64,000 nucleotides of DNA, taken from an uncultured Piscirickettsiaceae bacterium (GTDB lineage: Bacteria; Pseudomonadota; Gammaproteobacteria; Methylococcales; Cycloclasticaceae). The translations under genes were made by a program, and so were the position numbers. Under the pieces are notes generated by a model, which saw nothing but the letters and a program-made list of their open reading frames with translations, had not been told where the DNA came from and searched no databases. Below, piece by piece: positions 33,972 through 43,039 of the stretch (its first letter is position 1; every line of letters starts with the position of its first letter). Where the stretch lies: assembly GCA_913061075.1 (NCBI GenBank), contig CAJXSK010000002.1:124001-188000 (forward strand), in the 5' to 3' direction.

Positions 33972-36457
33972 ATAGATAATTCAACTCGTGGAGGGGCTTT
34001 TTCGGTTGCGATGTCGATAGTTGGCGTGCAGCTGAAGAGCCTTTTTGCGTCAACTTTATATTGTTGTATAAAGTGTGATTTGACGGCTTGAGCGCGGTCT
34101 TTTGCCAGTGCGATTAATTGCTTATCGTTGAGAGTGGTTTGTTTTTCTTTTGACGGTTTTTGAGGGTCAGTAAGCTTGTTTAATGTGAGCCTGTCCAATT
34201 CTGTTGAGAATCCGCACAGTTTGATGCGTAACCCTGGACGTTTTTGTAACATTGTGCCAATCTTCTCAAAATAGGGTGCCGAGTTTGCAGGTAAAGTGGA
34301 TTGTGCTGGCTCAAAACTAATGGCATCTAGTTTTATCGCTGTAGCAGCGCCGTACGCTTTTTCAGCGGCCATAAAAATTAAACCATACGGTTGCAATGCA
34401 TATTTTAGATAATTCTTAACGGTACCTTGAAGTGCATTGCCAAGCGCTGTGTTAATGACGTCACTGATGTTGAAATCTGGCGATGTTATGTTGCCTTTAA
34501 TGGGAATGCTCAAAGCAATGTCGTCGTTATCATCCCTGAGTAGAGATAATGCAGAATCCAACGGCATTGATAGTTGCTGAGTCATTTTAGATGCCGTTTT
34601 AGCATCTGATGTTACTAGTGCCAGTTGGTTAATTTCCAGATCAGTTTTGCCGTCTAACATATCTTGCTTAATGTTTAGGTTAGCTGAGGCGTTCAACTGC
34701 CCTGTTTGAATGTCGTAACCTATTTGGTCGCTAATGATTGGTGAGTAATCAGGTAGTTCGAACGCGTTTAGTGTGGATTTGAATTCAGCGTTAGTGGTTT
34801 TGCTAAATAATGCAATTTTGCCATCTGTTTTTATGCTTGAGTGCTTGTCTATGGTAGCTTTCAATGCAATGGGCGTGTACTGCTCGGTTTTTTGGGTATC
34901 AATTTCGCCAATATTCAGTGTGTTTATTAAAATTGTTTTTTTAACAGAACCTTTTTGTGCGGCTTTAGCGACGTTGATGCGGTTGTTACCGGTCAGTTCA
35001 ATGCCTTTAATGCTGAAGTTTGTAGGGTCGCTTTCTGTCGTGGGTTCGTCGTTTTTCTTGCTGTTGGTTTTTAAGCTATCAGTCAAGCTGTCTAATAACG
35101 TTAAGTGACCTTGTTTGTTGATATTGATAGATGACGATATTGAGTCGAGCACGGTTTTGCTCATGGAAATAGTTTTAAGGTTGGCAATATGCAGAGAGTC
35201 GAAAGTAGTTTGTTTGCTCTGAAAGAGCGATTCACTCTCTTGTTTTTGTGCCAGTAATAAATCGGACAAGGTAACGGTATTCAATTTAATGCTGTCTAGT
35301 TCATTTATTTCTAGCTGGCCGACGGATAGATGTTTTAAGGCTGCGACTATCAGTTTAGTATCAATGTTTTTGCTGGTGATACCTTGAATGTCTATTAATC
35401 CAGAGGCTTTTATTGATGGCTGTTCTTCCGACGTCTTAATTTGTGTTGTGCCTTTCCAGCGGAAAGTATCGATGCTCGTATGTAAGTTGGGTGATGTTAG
35501 GTTGTTTTGATGTTGGTCTGCTGATAATTCACCGTGCAAATCAATAGTCATGGCTTCCGCAATTTGTTTGACTTTAATGCTGCCACCCCAGCCTATGTTT
35601 GCGTGCTGCAGTTTTATGTCGGGTAGGCCGACGGCTGATTCCTTAATGGAAAATTGACCATTTTGCTGATACTCAAGCGAATTGTTATTAACAGTTAATG
35701 AAAATGTTAAATCAGTATTTAAATACCCTTCTAATGTCGAAAGATGCTGTGCGACAAAAGGTTTTAGGGTGGACAGGGCAAAGTTGTTGATGACAAGCGA
35801 CCCTTTAACAGTTGGCGTTTCGTCGAATGCAGTAAATTTGAGATCACCTTTTATTGAAGCGCCATTGAGCATCGTATCGAGAGTGATGTCTGATGAATGT
35901 TCTGGTTTCCAGCTGAATACGTCGTTAAGTGATAAAGCGCTGATAGAAAAGTCGTGAGCGAAATTGGGCGTGTCAATTTGAATAATGTTGTTGGTTAATA
36001 CCAGCTTATCTAAGCCAATTCCCCAGTCAGAAGAAGATTCGCTTTTTTGCTCTGTGGCGTTTTGAGATAAAGGGATTTTAATGCCACCGATGAATATATG
36101 CGTTTCATCGGGTTGGTGAACGGTAATAGTTGTATCACTTAAAGATAATGACGAAATGAATAGGTTTTTTTTAAAGAGTGGCATCCAATCAAACGCTAGT
36201 TTCAAAAGATTGATGCTGATATCAGGCTGATTGAGGCGTTGAGCGTGTAGTTTTTTTATTGCTAGTTCGCCGGTGAAAAGATTAAAGTCAACATCTTCGA
36301 TTGAGGCGGTTTTAATGTCCTGGCTCTTTAAACCCTCGGTGATCCCATATTGGATAGCGTAGGGCAAAAGCGTCATTAACAGTCCCAAAATAATGGAGAT
36401 GACGACTAGTTTTTTTATCCATCGAGGTTGTTGTTGGGGTTTTTGTTCGCTGGCCAA
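33968..36457 (-). CDS. DUF748 (AsmA-like) membrane-anchored protein with OmpA-like tail
   Basis: A large protein of about 829 residues. One N-terminal membrane helix (VVISIILGLLMTLLPYAI) is followed by repeated AsmA-like beta segments (DUF748) exposed to the periplasm, for example IDVQNLAL-type strands and the late LDGKTDLEINQLAL. The C-terminal 120 residues, containing APYFEKIGTMLQKRPGLRIKLCGFS and AQAVKSHFIQQYKVDAKRL, look like the OmpA-like helix-strand pattern. AsmA-like proteins bridge the envelope and move phospholipids, so a similar role is inferred. The start is placed at a TTG with AAAAAGGA six bases upstream; a TTG six codons earlier has no such site. Confidence 0.82.
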   Translation of the reverse strand: MASEQKPQQQPRWIKKLVVISIILGLLMTLLPYAIQYGITEGLKSQDIKTASIEDVDFNLFTGELAIKKLHAQRLNQPDISINLLKLAFDWMPLFKKNLFISSLSLSDTTITVHQPDETHIFIGGIKIPLSQNATEQKSESSSDWGIGLDKLVLTNNIIQIDTPNFAHDFSISALSLNDVFSWKPEHSSDITLDTMLNGASIKGDLKFTAFDETPTVKGSLVINNFALSTLKPFVAQHLSTLEGYLNTDLTFSLTVNNNSLEYQQNGQFSIKESAVGLPDIKLQHANIGWGGSIKVKQIAEAMTIDLHGELSADQHQNNLTSPNLHTSIDTFRWKGTTQIKTSEEQPSIKASGLIDIQGITSKNIDTKLIVAALKHLSVGQLEINELDSIKLNTVTLSDLLLAQKQESESLFQSKQTTFDSLHIANLKTISMSKTVLDSISSSININKQGHLTLLDSLTDSLKTNSKKNDEPTTESDPTNFSIKGIELTGNNRINVAKAAQKGSVKKTILINTLNIGEIDTQKTEQYTPIALKATIDKHSSIKTDGKIALFSKTTNAEFKSTLNAFELPDYSPIISDQIGYDIQTGQLNASANLNIKQDMLDGKTDLEINQLALVTSDAKTASKMTQQLSMPLDSALSLLRDDNDDIALSIPIKGNITSPDFNISDVINTALGNALQGTVKNYLKYALQPYGLIFMAAEKAYGAATAIKLDAISFEPAQSTLPANSAPYFEKIGTMLQKRPGLRIKLCGFSTELDRLTLNKLTDPQKPSKEKQTTLNDKQLIALAKDRAQAVKSHFIQQYKVDAKRLFSCTPTIDIATEKAPPRVELSI

Positions 36458-36557
36458 ATCAATTCCTTTTTGCACAATATTCTTTTGATTCTAGAGGTAT
36501 GTCAACACGCTGGCAATCTTTACACGATTCTTTACTGTGTATGCTCGTTCATCGCTT

Positions 36558-36563
36558 TATAAT
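36558..36563 (+). promoter_or_regulatory. -10 box upstream of murJ
   Basis: TATAAT at 36558-36563. A transcript from here would start near 36570, which excludes an in-frame GTG at 36537 as the murJ start. The -35 is weak. Confidence 0.35.
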
Positions 36564-36587
36564 GTTTACTCAATAAAGTCTGCAAAG

Positions 36588-38156
36588 GTGAACGGTCTGA
36601 GCAAAACGCTTATAAAATCAACAGTTGTCGTAGGTAGCATGACAATGATTTCGCGTGTCTTAGGGTTTGTGCGTGATATTGTTATTGCGCGTGTGTTTGG
36701 TGCTGATGCAGGCACGGATGCTTTCTTTGTTGCGTTTAAAATCCCTAACTTTATGCGCCGCTTGTTTGCTGAAGGGGCTTTTTCGCAAGCGTTTGTTCCG
36801 GTTTTATCTGAGTATAAAGAAACCAAGTCTCGTGAAGAATTAAAAGAATTGGTTGAAAAAACGGCAGGATCATTAGCCGCCGTATTATTTGTTATTACAT
36901 TGCTTGGCGTATTGGCAGCTCCCGTATTGATATTTATTTTTGCTCCAGGATTTGATACTGAAGGGACACGTCACGATTTAGCTGTAGAAATGCTTAGGCT
37001 GACTTTTCCTTATCTGTTCTTTATTTCGCTTACCGCTATGGCGGGTGGCGTACTGAATACATTTGGTAAATTCGTGGTGCCTGCAATTACGCCGGTGTTT
37101 TTAAACTTATCATTATTAGCGGCTATGTTTTGGCTAGCGCCGCTATTGGATGAGCCAATTATAGCGTTAGCTTGGGGTGTGTTATTGGCTGGTGTAGTGC
37201 AATTGGCATTCCAATTTCCTTATCTAAGTAAGCTTGGGTTGATGCCGGCGTTACGGTTTGACCGCGATCATGCCGGTGTTCAGAAAATAATGAAATTGAT
37301 GTTGCCGGCTCTGTTTGGTGTGTCTATAACGCAAATCAATTTATTGGTTGATACGTTGTTAGCATCTTTTTTAGTAACAGGCAGTGTGTCTTGGCTTTAT
37401 TTTTCAGACCGATTAGTGGAATTTCCGTTAGGTATTTTTGGTATTGCATTGGCGACAGTTATTTTGCCGGCCTTATCAAAAAGCCACGCAGCTGGGAGGC
37501 TTAATGAATTCTCAGCAAACTTGGATTCTGGATTACGTTGGGTTGTTTTTTTAGGTGTGCCAGCGGCGCTAGGGTTGTTTTTTTTAGCCACACCAATGTT
37601 AGCTACCTTGTTTCAGTACGATGCCTTTTCTACAAATGATGTGGATATGGCGACGTTAAGTTTAATGGCGTACGCCGTTGGCTTGCCCGCGTTTATTTTA
37701 GTTAAAGTGTTAGTGCCAGGCTTTACAGCTAGGCAAGATATGAAAACACCAGTGAGAATAGGTATTATCGCAGTTATATCGAATATGCTGATGAGTGTCG
37801 TTCTCGTGTTTTTTCTTAATCACGCCGGTTTAGCATTGGCAACATCGATAGCAGCCTTTATTAATGCAGGTTTATTGTATCGAGCGTTGGTTAAATCAGG
37901 TGCGTATGTGCCACAGCCAGGCTGGTTGGCTTTTCTAATTAAAGTCTTTATTGCTAATGCGCTTGTTTGCGTTGTGTATTTTTACGACTCGGCCACGTTG
38001 CAATGGTACCAATGGGGCGCGTTAGATCGAAGCATCAACTTGTTCGGAGAAATTATAATTGTACTGCTAGGGTATTTTCTGTGTTCTTGGTTAGTGGGGC
38101 TTCGCCGACACCATTTAGTGTATAAACAAAAAGTAGGCAACGATGAGGCTAGTTAG
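36588..38156 (+). CDS. murJ: Lipid II flippase MurJ
   Basis: A MurJ/MviN flippase of about 520 residues with 13-14 membrane helices, moving lipid II across the inner membrane. Family marks are TMISRVLGFVRDIVIARVFGA, then FFVAFKIPNFMRRLFAEGAFSQAFVPV, and later SRLVEFPLGIFGIALATVILPAL-like helices. The start is uncertain. GTG 36588 is used as the conservative choice. However, AAAGGTG at 36584-36590 lies six bases before CTG 36597, and relatives begin at the SKTLIKS that follows this codon, so CTG may be the true start. Its stop overlaps ribF by 14 bases. Confidence 0.95.
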   Translation: MNGLSKTLIKSTVVVGSMTMISRVLGFVRDIVIARVFGADAGTDAFFVAFKIPNFMRRLFAEGAFSQAFVPVLSEYKETKSREELKELVEKTAGSLAAVLFVITLLGVLAAPVLIFIFAPGFDTEGTRHDLAVEMLRLTFPYLFFISLTAMAGGVLNTFGKFVVPAITPVFLNLSLLAAMFWLAPLLDEPIIALAWGVLLAGVVQLAFQFPYLSKLGLMPALRFDRDHAGVQKIMKLMLPALFGVSITQINLLVDTLLASFLVTGSVSWLYFSDRLVEFPLGIFGIALATVILPALSKSHAAGRLNEFSANLDSGLRWVVFLGVPAALGLFFLATPMLATLFQYDAFSTNDVDMATLSLMAYAVGLPAFILVKVLVPGFTARQDMKTPVRIGIIAVISNMLMSVVLVFFLNHAGLALATSIAAFINAGLLYRALVKSGAYVPQPGWLAFLIKVFIANALVCVVYFYDSATLQWYQWGALDRSINLFGEIIIVLLGYFLCSWLVGLRRHHLVYKQKVGNDEAS

Positions 38157-39081
38157 ACATTTAATAAATGCAGAAGAACTGAAAAATGGCTGCGTACTGA
38201 CTATCGGTAATTTCGATGGTGTTCATCGTGGGCATCAAATGATGTTAGGCGAATTACTAAAGCTGGCGAGTACCTTAAACTTACCCGCAGTCGTTATGTG
38301 TTTTGAACCACAACCGGTTGAATATTTTCGAGGCGAAAATGCGCCGGCACGCATTTCTACAGCAAGAGATAAAATAGTACAGCTGTCTAAAACGGGGGTT
38401 AATGTGCTCTATTTCGTTCCGTTTGATGAGGCAATGGCAACCATGTCCGCTCAACAGTTTGTAGATAGCTTATACAAAGAACTGAATGTTAAAAGTGTGG
38501 TGATTGGTGACGACTTTTGTTTCGGAAAGAACCGGCAAGGTGATTTTAGCTTTTTGCAAAAAGCAGGTTTAGACTATGGCTTTACCGTTCAACGGTTTAA
38601 CTCATTCAAGATAAGTGAACAGCGTGTAAGCAGTACGCTTATTCGCGAAGCGCTAGAAAGTGGTGCTTTGGATATAGCGGCTGACTATTTAGGTAGGCGT
38701 TTTGAGGTGTCTGGCCGAGTGATGCATGGGCAAAAGCGAGGGCGGGAGCTGGGTTACCCCACTGCAAATATACGTGTAAAAAACAGAAAAACCCCGATAA
38801 AAGGCGTTTTTGCCGTTACAATAACCGTCGAATCGGGATTGGTATATGAAGGTGTTGCTAACGTTGGAACACGGCCTTCAATAGAAGACGTGACGGCTGT
38901 TTTATTAGAAGCACACTTGTTTGATTTCTCTGGTAATTTATACGGGCAACGCGTAACGGTTACCTTCTATAAAAAAATACGGCAAGAGAAGAAATTTGAC
39001 AGCTTAGAACACTTAAAAAACCAAATCTCAGAAGACGCTGAACAAGCAAAAACTTACTTTAATAAAAAACGAACACTGTAG
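38143..39081 (+). CDS. ribF: Bifunctional riboflavin kinase / FAD synthetase
   Basis: A 312-residue RibF that converts riboflavin to FMN and then FAD. The N-terminal FAD-synthetase domain has [17 protein letters not shown] (near residues 21-37) and the late [10 protein letters not shown]-type motif ([13 protein letters not shown]). The C-terminal riboflavin-kinase domain has [20 protein letters not shown] and [11 protein letters not shown]. The length is normal. It overlaps murJ by 14 bases and ends seven bases before ileS, placing it in a murJ-ribF-ileS-lspA unit, a common gammaproteobacterial order. Confidence 0.97.
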   Translation: MRLVRHLINAEELKNGCVLTIGNFDGVHRGHQMMLGELLKLASTLNLPAVVMCFEPQPVEYFRGENAPARISTARDKIVQLSKTGVNVLYFVPFDEAMATMSAQQFVDSLYKELNVKSVVIGDDFCFGKNRQGDFSFLQKAGLDYGFTVQRFNSFKISEQRVSSTLIREALESGALDIAADYLGRRFEVSGRVMHGQKRGRELGYPTANIRVKNRKTPIKGVFAVTITVESGLVYEGVANVGTRPSIEDVTAVLLEAHLFDFSGNLYGQRVTVTFYKKIRQEKKFDSLEHLKNQISEDAEQAKTYFNKKRTL

Positions 39082-39088
39082 ATGTAGC

Positions 39089-41899
39089 ATGGATTATAAA
39101 CAGACCCTTAATTTACCAAAAACGAGCTTTCCAATGAAGGCTAACCTGGCTAATCGTGAGCCTGCAACGCTTAAGCGTTGGCAAGAACAAGATATTTACC
39201 AAAAGATTCGCGAAAAGTCTGCGGGTAAACCACAGTTTGTTTTGCACGATGGCCCGCCTTATGCCAATGGCCCAATTCATATTGGCCATGCGGTCAATAA
39301 GGTTTTAAAAGACATGATTATCAAGAGTAAAACCTTACTGGGTTTTGACTCGCCTTATGTTCCAGGCTGGGATTGTCATGGCTTGCCCATCGAGCTGATG
39401 GTGGAAAAAAAGATTGGTAAAGCGGGTGTAAAAGTCTCTCCTGCTGAATTTCGTCAGGCGTGTAGAACGTATGCGACCAAGCAAGTTGCCATGCAAAAAG
39501 AAGAATTTGTGCGATTAGGTGTTTTTGGCGATTGGCCAAACCCTTATTTAAGTATGGATTTCCAGTTTGAGGCGGATGTTGTTAGGTCATTAGGGCGGAT
39601 TATTGATAAAGGCCATCTACATAAAGGTTCTAAACCTGTTCATTGGTGTACAGATTGTGGTTCTGCATTAGCTGAAGCTGAAGTTGAATACGAAGATAAG
39701 CGATCACCAGCCATTGATGTGCGGTTTACAGTAAAGGACGAAACAACCTTTGTGCAGCATTTTCATAGCAGTGATGGTTCGCCAGGGCACGGGCCAATTT
39801 CGATTGTTATTTGGACAACAACACCGTGGACCTTACCCGCTAACCAAGCTGTTTCACTAAATCCGGAATTTGATTACGTAATGGTTCAACACGGCGATGA
39901 ACGACTGGTGCTGGCTGAGAATTTATTAAAAGACACTATGCTTCGTTATGGTGTAGATGATTACCGAGTTATTGCCTATTGCAAAGGTAAAGATTTGGAA
40001 TATATGGAGTTGCATCACCCGTTTTATGACAGGGTAGTACCCGTTATATTGGGGCATCATGTGACCACTGAAGCGGGAACGGGCGCTGTGCATACCGCGC
40101 CAGGTCATGGTCAAGATGATTACATTGTAGGCCAGCAATACAATATACCTGTTGATAACCCTGTGGGTGATAACGGTGTCTTTCTTCCAAGTACTCCATT
40201 ATTTGCGGGCAAGCACGTGTTTAGTGCCAATAGTGATGTGATCGACGAATTAAAAGAACAAGGGAAACTTGTTCATGAGGAAGCGTTAAATCATAGTTAC
40301 CCCCACTGTTGGCGACATAAAACGCCGATTATTTTCAGGGCAACGCCTCAGTGGTTTATTTCGATGGATAAAAACAACCTACGGGCGAAGGCCTTGGAAG
40401 AAATTAAACGCGTCTCTTGGATTCCTAGCTGGGGTGAGGCACGTATTAATAGCATGGTTGAGGGCCGCCCAGATTGGTGTATTTCTCGTCAACGTAATTG
40501 GGGTGTGCCCATCGCCTTATTTGTGCATAAAGAAACTGAGGAGTTGCACCCAGATACACCTGCTCTAATTGAGAAGGTGGCGGAATTAATTGAAGGGGCT
40601 GGAATTGAAGCTTGGTTTCAACTAGATCCCGCTGAATTGTTAGGTGAAGACGCCATAAACTATACGAAGATCAATGATATTTTAGATGTATGGTTTGATT
40701 CCGGTGTAACCCATGCATGTGTGCTTGAACGTCGAGAAGGTTTGCCATTGCCAGCATCCATGTATCTTGAAGGGTCTGATCAACATAGGGGTTGGTTCCA
40801 GTCTTCGTTGTTAACATCTGTTGCAATGAATGCCGCTGCACCTTACGACTCAGTGCTGACGCATGGTTTTACGGTTGATGCAAAGGGCCGCAAAATGTCT
40901 AAGTCGTTGGGCAATGTGATTGCACCCCAAAAAGTGATTAATTCATTAGGTGCAGATGTGCTTCGCCTTTGGGTGTCTGCTAATGATTACACTGGCGAAA
41001 TGACGGTGTCTGATGAGATTTTAAAAAGGGCGGCTGATGTGTATCGTCGTTTAAGAAATACGGCGCGTTATTTATTATCTAATTTAGATGATTTTGACCC
41101 TGCTCAAGACTGTGTTGCCTACGAAGATATGTTGCCACTTGACCGGTGGGCGATAGAAAAAACAAAACAGGTTCAACAAGATGTGTTGGCGTGTTACGAC
41201 GAATATCAGTTCTTGCAAGTGCACCAAAAGATACACCACTTCTGTTCAGTAGAGATGGGTAGCTTTTATTTAGATGTTATTAAAGACCGTCAATATACGC
41301 TTCAACAAGATAGCGTTGCTAGACGTTCTTCGCAAACAGCCATGTTCCATATAGCTGAAGCTTTTGTGCGGTGGATAGCGCCAATCCTTAGTTTTACTGC
41401 GGATGAAATTTGGTCAGCGATGCCCGGTGAGCGTGATGAGTCGGTGTTTTTAACAACGGCGTACGATCAGTTTCCTGACGGGGAGATTGCTGAGTCACCG
41501 TTAGAATTTTGGCAAAATATCATTGATATTCGAGAATTAGTTAGCAAAGAACTTGAGCAGGTACGGGTCGATGGAAAAATAGGATCAGGCCTTGATGCTG
41601 AAGTAACTGTTTATTGTGAAGGCGACATTTATGCAAGCCTCAAGCAGTTAGACGATGAACTTCGTTTTATTTTAATTACGTCATATGCTCAGGTAAAACC
41701 ATTGGCTGAAAAGGGCGATATGGCGAAAGCGACTGAGAACGAGAATGTATTTATCAGTGTAAATGCTAGTCAACACGATAAATGTATTCGTTGTTGGCAT
41801 CATCGTGAAGATGTTGGCGAATCTGCAGAGCATCCTGAGATTTGTGGTCGTTGTATTGAAAACGTAGACGGTCAAGGAGAAGTTAGGTTATACGCCTAA
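39089..41899 (+). CDS. ileS: Isoleucyl-tRNA synthetase
   Basis: A 936-residue class I synthetase. HIGH is at residues 64-67 in [11 protein letters not shown] and KMSKS lies in [13 protein letters not shown] near residue 605. The editing domain is recognised by [12 protein letters not shown], followed by [15 protein letters not shown]. The C-terminal zinc finger shows [12 protein letters not shown] and CGRCIENV. This is the bacterial type (IleS1), as in E. coli, generally the mupirocin-sensitive class. It sits between ribF and lspA with nine bases to lspA. Confidence 0.98.
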   Translation: MDYKQTLNLPKTSFPMKANLANREPATLKRWQEQDIYQKIREKSAGKPQFVLHDGPPYANGPIHIGHAVNKVLKDMIIKSKTLLGFDSPYVPGWDCHGLPIELMVEKKIGKAGVKVSPAEFRQACRTYATKQVAMQKEEFVRLGVFGDWPNPYLSMDFQFEADVVRSLGRIIDKGHLHKGSKPVHWCTDCGSALAEAEVEYEDKRSPAIDVRFTVKDETTFVQHFHSSDGSPGHGPISIVIWTTTPWTLPANQAVSLNPEFDYVMVQHGDERLVLAENLLKDTMLRYGVDDYRVIAYCKGKDLEYMELHHPFYDRVVPVILGHHVTTEAGTGAVHTAPGHGQDDYIVGQQYNIPVDNPVGDNGVFLPSTPLFAGKHVFSANSDVIDELKEQGKLVHEEALNHSYPHCWRHKTPIIFRATPQWFISMDKNNLRAKALEEIKRVSWIPSWGEARINSMVEGRPDWCISRQRNWGVPIALFVHKETEELHPDTPALIEKVAELIEGAGIEAWFQLDPAELLGEDAINYTKINDILDVWFDSGVTHACVLERREGLPLPASMYLEGSDQHRGWFQSSLLTSVAMNAAAPYDSVLTHGFTVDAKGRKMSKSLGNVIAPQKVINSLGADVLRLWVSANDYTGEMTVSDEILKRAADVYRRLRNTARYLLSNLDDFDPAQDCVAYEDMLPLDRWAIEKTKQVQQDVLACYDEYQFLQVHQKIHHFCSVEMGSFYLDVIKDRQYTLQQDSVARRSSQTAMFHIAEAFVRWIAPILSFTADEIWSAMPGERDESVFLTTAYDQFPDGEIAESPLEFWQNIIDIRELVSKELEQVRVDGKIGSGLDAEVTVYCEGDIYASLKQLDDELRFILITSYAQVKPLAEKGDMAKATENENVFISVNASQHDKCIRCWHHREDVGESAEHPEICGRCIENVDGQGEVRLYA

Positions 41900-41908
41900 T
41901 TAGCTGCT

Positions 41909-42382
41909 ATGTATAAATGGTTATGGTTGTCTTTATTAGTCTTTGTGTTCGATCAGGCGAGTAAACTGTGGGTGGTAAAAAATTTTGAATTGTACGAATC
42001 AATTCAGCTATTTCCATCTTTAAATTTCACTTATGTTCACAACCTTGGTGCTGCGTTTAGTTTTCTGAGCTCAGCGGGTGGGTGGCAACGTTGGTTTTTT
42101 GTTGGCGTTGCATTGATTGCCACAACGGTTTTATTAATATGGCTTAGAAAGCTGAAACCATCAGAACGTTGGATGGCAGTGACCATTTCATTGGTGTTGG
42201 GTGGGGCGATTGGGAATTTATATGACCGTATTTCATACGGTTATGTTATTGATTTTATAGATGTTTACTACAAGGCGCATCATTGGCCGGTGTTTAATAT
42301 TGCCGATGCAGCTATTTCAATAGGCGTTGTAATGATGTTGATTGATGCTTTTAAGGGCGAGTCGTCAAAGGCTACTGAGTAA
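41909..42382 (+). CDS. lspA: Lipoprotein signal peptidase (signal peptidase II)
   Basis: A 157-residue inner-membrane aspartyl protease with four helices that cleaves prolipoproteins ahead of the lipidated cysteine. The motifs are FDQASKLWV near the N-terminus, NLGAAFSFLS, GGAIGNLYDRISYGYVIDFID (catalytic Asp in NLYDR) and FNIADAAISIG (second Asp). It is the last gene of the murJ-ribF-ileS-lspA run and overlaps the convergent ampD by 18 bases. Clients seen in this window include the lipoproteins LpoA, DolP and the MBL hydrolase. Confidence 0.97.
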   Translation: MYKWLWLSLLVFVFDQASKLWVVKNFELYESIQLFPSLNFTYVHNLGAAFSFLSSAGGWQRWFFVGVALIATTVLLIWLRKLKPSERWMAVTISLVLGGAIGNLYDRISYGYVIDFIDVYYKAHHWPVFNIADAAISIGVVMMLIDAFKGESSKATE

Positions 42383-42928
42383 ACGTCTAAATTTAGCCCA
42401 TTCAAAACTTTCTCCGGGATCAGTTTTTCTACCAGGCGCCACGTCACAATGCCCGACGATATTCTCTTCAGAAAGTAGTGGATACGTTTCGATCAATTGT
42501 TTGCAATATTCTGCCAACTGAACATATTGTGCTTCAGTGTACGGTACGTCATCGGTACCTTCTAGCTCTATTCCAATTGAAAAATCATTACAGTTACTTT
42601 GTCCGTTGAAAGATGAAACACCTGCGTGCCATGCACGTTCATGAAATGGTACGTACTGTGTTGATGTGCCGTCACGACGGATAAGTATGTGAGAGGAAAC
42701 TTCCAAGTGACAAATTTCTTGAAAGTAGGGGTGTTGATTAGGGTCTAAGGTGTTTAGGAAAAAATCATCAACCCAGTTGTGCCCAAATTCACCGGGAGGA
42801 AGGCTGATATTATGAACAATAATGAGGCGAATATCAGCGGGGTTAGGGCGCTCATTCCGGTTAGGTGAAGATAGTTGTTTAGCATTATCAATACAGCCAT
42901 TTTTTATCGAACATCTAACACGTTTCAT
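42365..42928 (-). CDS. ampD: 1,6-anhydro-N-acetylmuramyl-L-alanine amidase AmpD
   Basis: A 187-residue cytoplasmic zinc amidase that recycles anhydro-muropeptides and so keeps ampC beta-lactamase induction low where AmpR is present. The zinc ligands are recognisable in LIIVHNISLP (His), in HERAWHAGVSSF and in VGHCDVAPGRKTDPGESF (His and Asp). The length matches E. coli AmpD and no signal peptide is present, as expected for the cytoplasmic form. It overlaps the end of lspA by 18 bases and is divergent from the DUF1631 gene. Confidence 0.96.
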   Translation of the reverse strand: MKRVRCSIKNGCIDNAKQLSSPNRNERPNPADIRLIIVHNISLPPGEFGHNWVDDFFLNTLDPNQHPYFQEICHLEVSSHILIRRDGTSTQYVPFHERAWHAGVSSFNGQSNCNDFSIGIELEGTDDVPYTEAQYVQLAEYCKQLIETYPLLSEENIVGHCDVAPGRKTDPGESFEWAKFRRLLSSL

Positions 42929-43039
42929 CGAAATACCTAGGTAGCCTGGGGATAGTTTTTGTTTTGTGGCCTAGCGCACACTTTATTTCAGCCGTTGACT
43001 ATACTCTATACATCAACAGTTTTAAATGGATGAAGAGCC

